From Pavlovales sp. CCMP2436 (lineage: Eukaryota; Haptophyta; Pavlovophyceae; Pavlovales), in contig MU631474.1 of the NCBI GenBank assembly GCA_026770615.1, positions 113,155 to 124,135 of the forward strand: DNA of 10,981 nt, given 5' to 3'. The position numbers and the translations under genes were made by a program. This document shows, piece after piece, positions 7,113 to 10,981 of this stretch (position 1 is the stretch's first letter; the number at the start of each line of letters is the position of its first letter). A model generated the notes under the pieces. It did not search any database, was not told the DNA's origin, and saw only the letters and a program-made list of their open reading frames with translations.

Positions 7113-8144
7113 ATTTGAGTCGAACTCACGGCCGAATTATTTGATTCGGTGCAACGCGCGGCGCGCTCGCAGGGCTGACGAACATGTCTGACAGGAAAGT
7201 GCCCTGGCTTGCCGGACGCGCCTTGGCGTGGGCTATCCGGTGCTCCAACTCCCGTCGCAAAATACCAAGCCAATCAGGCATTATAGAAGTCCCCGCAAAA
7301 ACGACTATGATAGGTACCATGACTATCAGAGGGGTTTAGACGTCAGATAATAATTAATTATAATTAATATGCGAATAACTAATGTACGCCTATTTCTGTA
7401 CGCGATCGTCCCGTAATAGGGGTTTCAAAGACGTTACTGTTAACTATAACTGTCTATAATAGTATAATCTTTCGTTCATTATTACTTAAATTACCACTCC
7501 TAAGTCGCCGAGTAGGCGTCGACGGCACTGATGAGGGCGAGCATGATGATAGAGTTCATGCGGCGAGAGAGCATGGTCATGCGACCCCACCAGTTCAAGT
7601 CCTACCGTTCTCCAGGCGGGCTTGGAAGCCATCCATCGTTGTCGACTAGTTCTTAATTTTTATCTATTTTTATAGAAGGTGCGCGGTGCAATCGGGTGAG
7701 TTGCGGGCCCTTGAAGCCTACGGCGGCCGTGCGGCTCTGACTTGCCACTGGCGGCGCAGATGTAATACTGATAGCTATCTAGCGGTATAAGTTATGGGTC
7801 ATTAATTTTTAATTAATATAATGTTATAATATCAACAAACGATTTATTGTACTTAGCCTAACGCTGATGGCCATGTCGCTGCTTGTATTTATGATAGGGA
7901 TTCAAGCTGGCGTCTTCGCTGCTTATATAATTGTTTCCGCTCGAGTCCTCTCATAGTCATCGTCGTCGGTTCATAACGACGTCACTAGTGAGTTATAATT
8001 GTATAAATTTACAATGTTATTGTTAGCTTAATGTAGGGGGGGCTGGCTGGCGGTCTGGCTGTCTAAGAATTCAAGCCGACGTAAGGCTTCGCCTGCCGCG
8101 CGCCTCATTCTGTGTGATTCGGTGCGAAGTACGGGCGGGCTAGA
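7113..8144. other. AT-rich intergenic region with weak coding-like fragments
   Basis: I see no confident gene. Three fragments deserve mention. A minus frame 7126-7320 (64 residues, with WLGILRRELEHRIAHAKARP) has moderate coding character. A possible minus terminal exon lies at 7500-7601. A plus micro-ORF at 7867-7956 encodes 29 very hydrophobic residues. The rest consists of AT-rich islands (7345-7375, 7437-7480, 7795-7840, 7985-8030) resembling each other and one at 10870-10905, plus the repeated motif AGGGGTTTAGACGT (7330 and, with a 3-bp insertion, 7418). Confidence 0.4.
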
Positions 8145-9541
8145 TCACAAGCCGCGGTCGAGCTCGCGCTGCGCGCGGTCACGCATCTTCTGGTGCGCCT
8201 CGCGCAGCAGCAAGCGCAGGTCCTCCGCCCCGCTGAGGCCCATCGCGCGGATGAACTCATCCGCCTGTTGTGCGAACTCGGGATTGATGGCGTCCATTAG
8301 GCTGAAGCGCCCGTAAAAGACGTCCCACCGATCCTCGACTGCCTCGAGGGCGTCCAGAAAGGCAAGACGCCCGCGCGGGTCGAAGATGCCAAAGCGCTCG
8401 CCCATCCGTATCAATTGGCCGTGCTCGCGATAGATCGACTCGTACTCTGCCTGTATCAATTCCGACTCAAACGCGGCAGCGCCATTCACAAACGGTTGTG
8501 CCGTCAGCGGCGGCGGCGAGCTCTGAAACGTGAAGCCAGTATCCTTTCCAAAGTCGATGTCGGGTTGCGGCGGTGGGGGGCGGCCGTCCGCAGCAGCTCG
8601 CATGGCCTGGACCTGCCACTCCTGCGGGAGAGGGGGGGGGCGTGAAGGTGGGGGGGTGGAGGGAGAGGCGTGGGGGTGGGGTGGGGGGGAGGGGGCTTAC
8701 GTGGTACTCGATCTGTCAGTCGAGCCATCAACTCATACTCACCCTGCATGAATTACATCTTTGAAGACGTTGCACGTTGGAGGAACATATTCATATTCAC
8801 AGGCTGGGTGGAGCTGAGGCATCTGCAGATATGAAGCATCCAGCGAGGGTTCTCACCATCCCGACGCAGATGTCGTCAAGGGAGTTCCCACTGCGCGCGA
8901 CGTGACAGGAGGACATGAGGTAGAACTCGAGCGACTGAGATTTAGAGGCACAGCAAGATCCAGGCGTGAGTGTGCGTGTGTGTGTGTGTGTGTGTTTGTG
9001 TGTGTGTATGTGTGTGAGTGTGCGTGTGTGTGAGTGTGCGTGAGTGTGTGAGTGTGTGAGTGTGACTGTGAGCGTGTGTGTGTAAGTGGGGGGGGGGGCA
9101 TCACCTGAAAGTCATCGCCCTGCAGTAAGGACTCTTGTGAGTTCTTCCACTGCTGCACGCCCTCGTCAAGCTGCAGGGGCACGGTAGTTATGGAGGTGGT
9201 CATTTTGGGGGCGCTTAGCTCCCCCTTTCAGGCGTGTGTGGGGAGTGGGGGCGCCTACCTTCCCCTGAAAGGCGCACATGGGGAGCGCAGCGGGTGGCAC
9301 GCACCTGGTCTGCGAGGTCGCGGAACATACGCGGATCGACTGGCTCTCCCGCCTCCGCCGATACCTGCATCCGAGCCAGGTCTGCGGCCACGCGAGGGCC
9401 TGCCGCTGCCAACGCCGACATCCCCTTGCTCACCTCACCGCCGTCACGGCAGGCGCTCGACTTGATCGGGCAGAACGGACCGATGGGCGTGATAAAGCGC
9501 ACCAGCGCGAGGGTGGAGAGTGCAAGCGTGAATAGCGCCAT
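8145..9541 (-). CDS. Four-exon DUF1825-family protein, probably plastid-targeted
   Basis: Join of 9305-9541, 9105-9170, 8857-8934 and 8145-8621 on the minus strand gives 285 residues. All three introns (134, 170 and 235 nt) are GT-AG and lie between codons: donors GTGCGT, GTGATG, GTGAGA; acceptors CTGCAG, TCTCAG, CCGCAG after pyrimidine-rich tracts. The C-terminal domain (about 178-285) starts FESELIQAEYESIYREHGQ and runs through FGIFDPRGRLAFLDALEAVE and GRFSLMDAINPEF, matching the cyanobacterial/plastid DUF1825 family of unknown function, whose cyanobacterial members are about 110 residues. Residues about 45-145 form a helical extension (MFRDLADQ, GVQQWKNSQESLLQGDDFQ, SLEFYLMSSCHVARSG, EWQVQAM) that I cannot name. 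The N-terminus MALFTLALSTLALVRFITPI resembles a signal peptide, as expected for import into a secondary plastid. The ATG at 9541 is the first in the frame. Splice sites are predicted by eye only. Confidence 0.75.
8622..8856 (-). other. Intron 3 of the DUF1825 gene with long C-rich tract
   Basis: Donor GTGAGA at 8856-8851 and acceptor CCCGCAG ending at 8622. On the coding strand the last 70 nt are almost pure C and T, with C-runs of 5-9 (G-runs on the plus strand, 8632-8697). The 5' part includes an alternative AG (34 nt in) and a GTGAGT. A cassette exon between them would break the frame, so I treat the whole stretch as intron. Confidence 0.65.
8965..9098. repeat. TG microsatellite and G-run inside intron 2
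   Basis: An imperfect (TG)n array with GA, GC and AC interruptions covers 8965-9086, followed by a run of 12 G (9087-9098). Both lie within the 170-nt intron 2 of the minus-strand gene. There the coding-strand sequence is (CA)n downstream of the donor. Confidence 0.9.
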
Positions 9542-9978
9542 TCCAGCTCGCTCAAGCGGCGAGTGATCAAGAGTGGCAGGCCACGCGAGGGCAAGCTGAA
9601 GCTGCTCACCCGGCCTGTGGCACTCTCCCGTTCAACTCCCGTTTTAAAAGCAGCCATTTCTAACCTGCCTGCGGGTACATGTCCTCAGTGTCCTGCACGG
9701 AACGGTGTCGTCCAAGGTGTGCTGCCTGCTAGAGGCTAGCACGCTTCTACGACAGGACTGCCTCTCGAGCGCACATTTTTTATAAACACGGGCTCGACAC
9801 CGCAGTGGAACCTATCTTCGACGGGATAATCGCGCAAAAGCCTTTAGGAAAGTGCGCAGAAGCCTTAAGGAAATCCGTTTTCTTATCTGTTGTATCAGTT
9901 CTCATCCGTTCCTATCAGTCCGAATTCCGTTCCATTTCCGTTATCATACGTTCGAAGAAAGCATACGAACGGAGTATA
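9542..9978. other. Upstream region of the DUF1825 gene
   Basis: I see no gene here. On the minus strand a TATAAA lies at about 9785-9780, roughly 240 bp upstream of the ATG, and could be a promoter if the 5' UTR is long. The left part is GC-rich. From 9838 there are short direct repeats (GCCTTTAGGAAAGTGCGC / GCCTTAAGGAAATCCG) and several CCGTTCC/CCGTTAT phrases. A small palindrome GCTAGAGGCTAGC lies at 9729-9741. Confidence 0.4.
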
Positions 9979-10470
9979 TTACCAGCCTTCGTAAAAGGGC
10001 CTTAGGTCGCGCCCCAGAGGCCCGTCGGACGACGGGGCGGCATGTTGCGGTATGGTCGACGGGGCGGTATACGGCGGTATGGGTGGATGTGAGTGCATGT
10101 TGCGACATCGAAAATCGGGAACTCGAAAACTCGCGAAAATCGGGAACTTTTCCAAATGGACGAGTTTGCGTACTTTGTCGAGCACATTCTTTTCGTTGAC
10201 CTGCAGCCTCTGCCCATCGATCTTTCGGTCGTGAGAGGCTTTGCCCGCAGTATCGCGCTTTACCTCGAGGCGGCCTCCGAGGTAGACCTCGGCTTGGATG
10301 CCCGTGCGCAGCGATATAATCTGAGCCTCTGTGTTGGAGCGGGCCGTGCGTGCGAACGAGCTAACCACGCGTCGGACCTCAGCCATGGGCTCTGCGCAGC
10401 GCTCGAGCCAGTCGTCGGGGATATCGTCGTTCTCGCCCCACAGCCCGAGGCGCCGGCCAGCCTCGCGCAT
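9979..10470 (-). CDS. Uncharacterised protein or terminal exon
   Basis: The minus-strand ATG at 10470 opens 163 residues. Positions 1-107 or so have strong G/C third-position preference and a balanced composition (LGLWGENDDIPDDWLERCAE, AEVRRVVSSFARTARSNTEA, RTGIQAEVYLGGRLEVKRDT, KVRKLVHLEKFP), which argues for real coding sequence. I recognise no domain. After that the frame runs through short repeats (10048-10148) and becomes Pro/His-rich before TAA at 9979-9981, so the true end may be an unseen splice or later sequence acquisition. The same frame extends upstream six codons to a TAG at 10489, beyond which the VOC-like exon lies in the identical frame. The two may be one gene with a small intron or two separate pieces. 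Confidence 0.45.
   Translation of the reverse strand: MREAGRRLGLWGENDDIPDDWLERCAEPMAEVRRVVSSFARTARSNTEAQIISLRTGIQAEVYLGGRLEVKRDTAGKASHDRKIDGQRLQVNEKNVLDKVRKLVHLEKFPIFASFRVPDFRCRNMHSHPPIPPYTAPSTIPQHAAPSSDGPLGRDLRPFYEGW
10048..10148. repeat. Short direct repeats at the 3' end of the unknown frame
   Basis: CGAAAATCGGGAACT occurs at 10109-10123 and 10134-10148 (25-bp period, with a related CGAAAACTCG between). Just upstream, GACGGGGCGGYAT and GCGGTATGG-type units repeat three or four times (10031-10083). Confidence 0.75.
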
Positions 10471-10488
10471 ACTGCGTTGACTCGCAGC

Positions 10489-10833
10489 CTAATCCGCGGG
10501 GAGCCAAAGGCGCACGTGCAGTACCTCTAACGGGAGTCGCAGGTGAGCGAGGCGCTGGGTTCGCGCAGCTGTGCACGCGAGGAGCTCGCGTCGACCAGGC
10601 AACGAATGCCACGCGGCGAGCGGGCCGACATGGCTTAGATCGCGGTTGAGGCGCTCGACATTTTCGTAGTCAAGTTTGCACGCGCCTGCGAGCGAGTTGG
10701 CGCCGTGAAGGATCTGGCAGGCGAAGCCGTGCGAGCCGAGATGGAACTGGTTCACGCCAAAGTGCATGCCCGTGGCAAGCAGCCCGTCGAAGCCCACGCA
10801 CGCACCTGCGACATCGAAGTGCAAGCCCATCGC
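10489..10833 (-). CDS. 3' exon of a glyoxalase/VOC-superfamily-like gene (partial)
   Basis: On the minus strand a pyrimidine-rich tract ending CTACCCTTGCAG precedes 10833, an excellent splice acceptor. The frame then reads AMGLHFDVAGACVGFDGLLA and FGVNQFHLGSHGFACQILHG, ending WLPAD before TAG at 10489. The G-x-NQFHL...Q-hydrophobic-x-G block resembles a core strand of vicinal-oxygen-chelate (glyoxalase/dioxygenase-like) domains, where the His often binds metal. The usual second half (a DPxGN-type strand) is not seen, and residues after about 65 do not look like the family. Upstream exons lie beyond the window or further into the intron. Third-position G/C is high throughout, so I believe this is an exon, but the VOC call is tentative. 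Confidence 0.45.
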   Translation of the reverse strand, partial: AMGLHFDVAGACVGFDGLLATGMHFGVNQFHLGSHGFACQILHGANSLAGACKLDYENVERLNRDLSHVGPLAAWHSLPGRRELLACTAARTQRLAHLRLPLEVLHVRLWLPAD

Positions 10834-10981
10834 CTGCAAGGGTAGAGGGGCAGGCAGTGGGCAGCTAGTTTCAATTATAATACTAACTATACAGTTATAA
10901 TAACATGCGGTTGAAATAGAAGTATTAGGAGAGGGGGTGGGGGGGTGGGGTGGAGGTGGGGGAAGTGGGGGGTGGGTGGGG
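10834..10981 (-). other. Intron of the VOC-like gene, running off the window
   Basis: Ahead of the acceptor the minus strand holds a pyrimidine tract and an AT-rich island (10870-10905). Beyond that is a stretch of almost pure C with a few T and A (plus-strand G-runs, 10929-10981). This resembles the C-rich intron ends of the DUF1825 gene. The donor lies outside the window. Confidence 0.5.

Noticed and set aside
7530..7620. tRNA-like T-loop text (AGTTCAAGTCCTAC).
   Set aside because: The five bases on either side do not pair, and no acceptor or anticodon arms can be folded around it.
8740..8822. Possible cassette exon in DUF1825 intron 3 (text MPQLHPACEYEYVPPTCNVF before a GTGAGT).
   Set aside because: It would require a 34-nt intron and would leave the next exon out of frame. 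Direct joining of 8857 to 8621 keeps the frame and gives a continuous protein.
10093..10530. Plus-strand 145-residue frame opposite the unknown minus-strand coding region.
   Set aside because: The minus frame has the stronger third-position G/C bias and a good splice acceptor upstream, and the plus frame continues into further stops (TAA, then TAG). I treat it as the antisense shadow, though it cannot be excluded.
1..10981. CRISPR array, bacterial operon or phage features.
   Set aside because: There are no regularly spaced repeats with unique spacers, no Shine-Dalgarno-linked gene chains and no phage proteins. Spliced genes argue for a eukaryotic nucleus.

Overview
This window looks like nuclear DNA of a eukaryotic, plastid-bearing microbe. 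The best guess is a secondary alga with a GC-rich genome, such as a haptophyte. Three observations support this. One minus-strand gene is split by three GT-AG introns that all fall between codons. Its 3' exon carries a DUF1825-like domain, a family known from cyanobacteria and plastid-bearing eukaryotes, behind a signal-peptide-like N-terminus. Another gene encodes a RING finger. No bacterial operons or Shine-Dalgarno sites are visible. The species assignment is inference.

Layout. Positions 1-740 are GC-rich, with a two-copy repeat that may be coding and several small tandem repeats. Positions 743-1531 (+) hold an intronless isochorismatase-like cysteine hydrolase. Positions 1548-3600 are a repeat cluster: three copies (A, B direct; C inverted, diverged and truncated) of one terminal-inverted-repeat element with a long internal hairpin. 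Copy B is interrupted by a 171-bp MITE with TA target duplication, and copy A preserves the uninterrupted site. Positions 3979-5748 (+) encode a secreted or membrane TPM-domain protein with a C3HC4 RING finger. Positions 5749-8144 are mostly AT-rich noncoding DNA with related AT-rich islands, a second larger TA-flanked element (6669-7110) sharing the MITE's termini, and small coding-like remnants. Positions 8145-9541 (-) hold the four-exon DUF1825 gene. Positions 9979-10833 (-) hold an uncharacterised reading frame and, in the same frame beyond a TAG, the 3' exon of a glyoxalase/VOC-like gene whose upstream part lies outside the window.

The genes do not form a recognisable pathway. Two of them (TPM-RING and DUF1825) belong to families with plastid members and carry N-terminal targeting-like sequences. 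The most informative content is the mobile-element archaeology (nested insertion plus empty site) and the unusual TPM-RING architecture. All family calls come from reading motifs in the translations; no database search was run.
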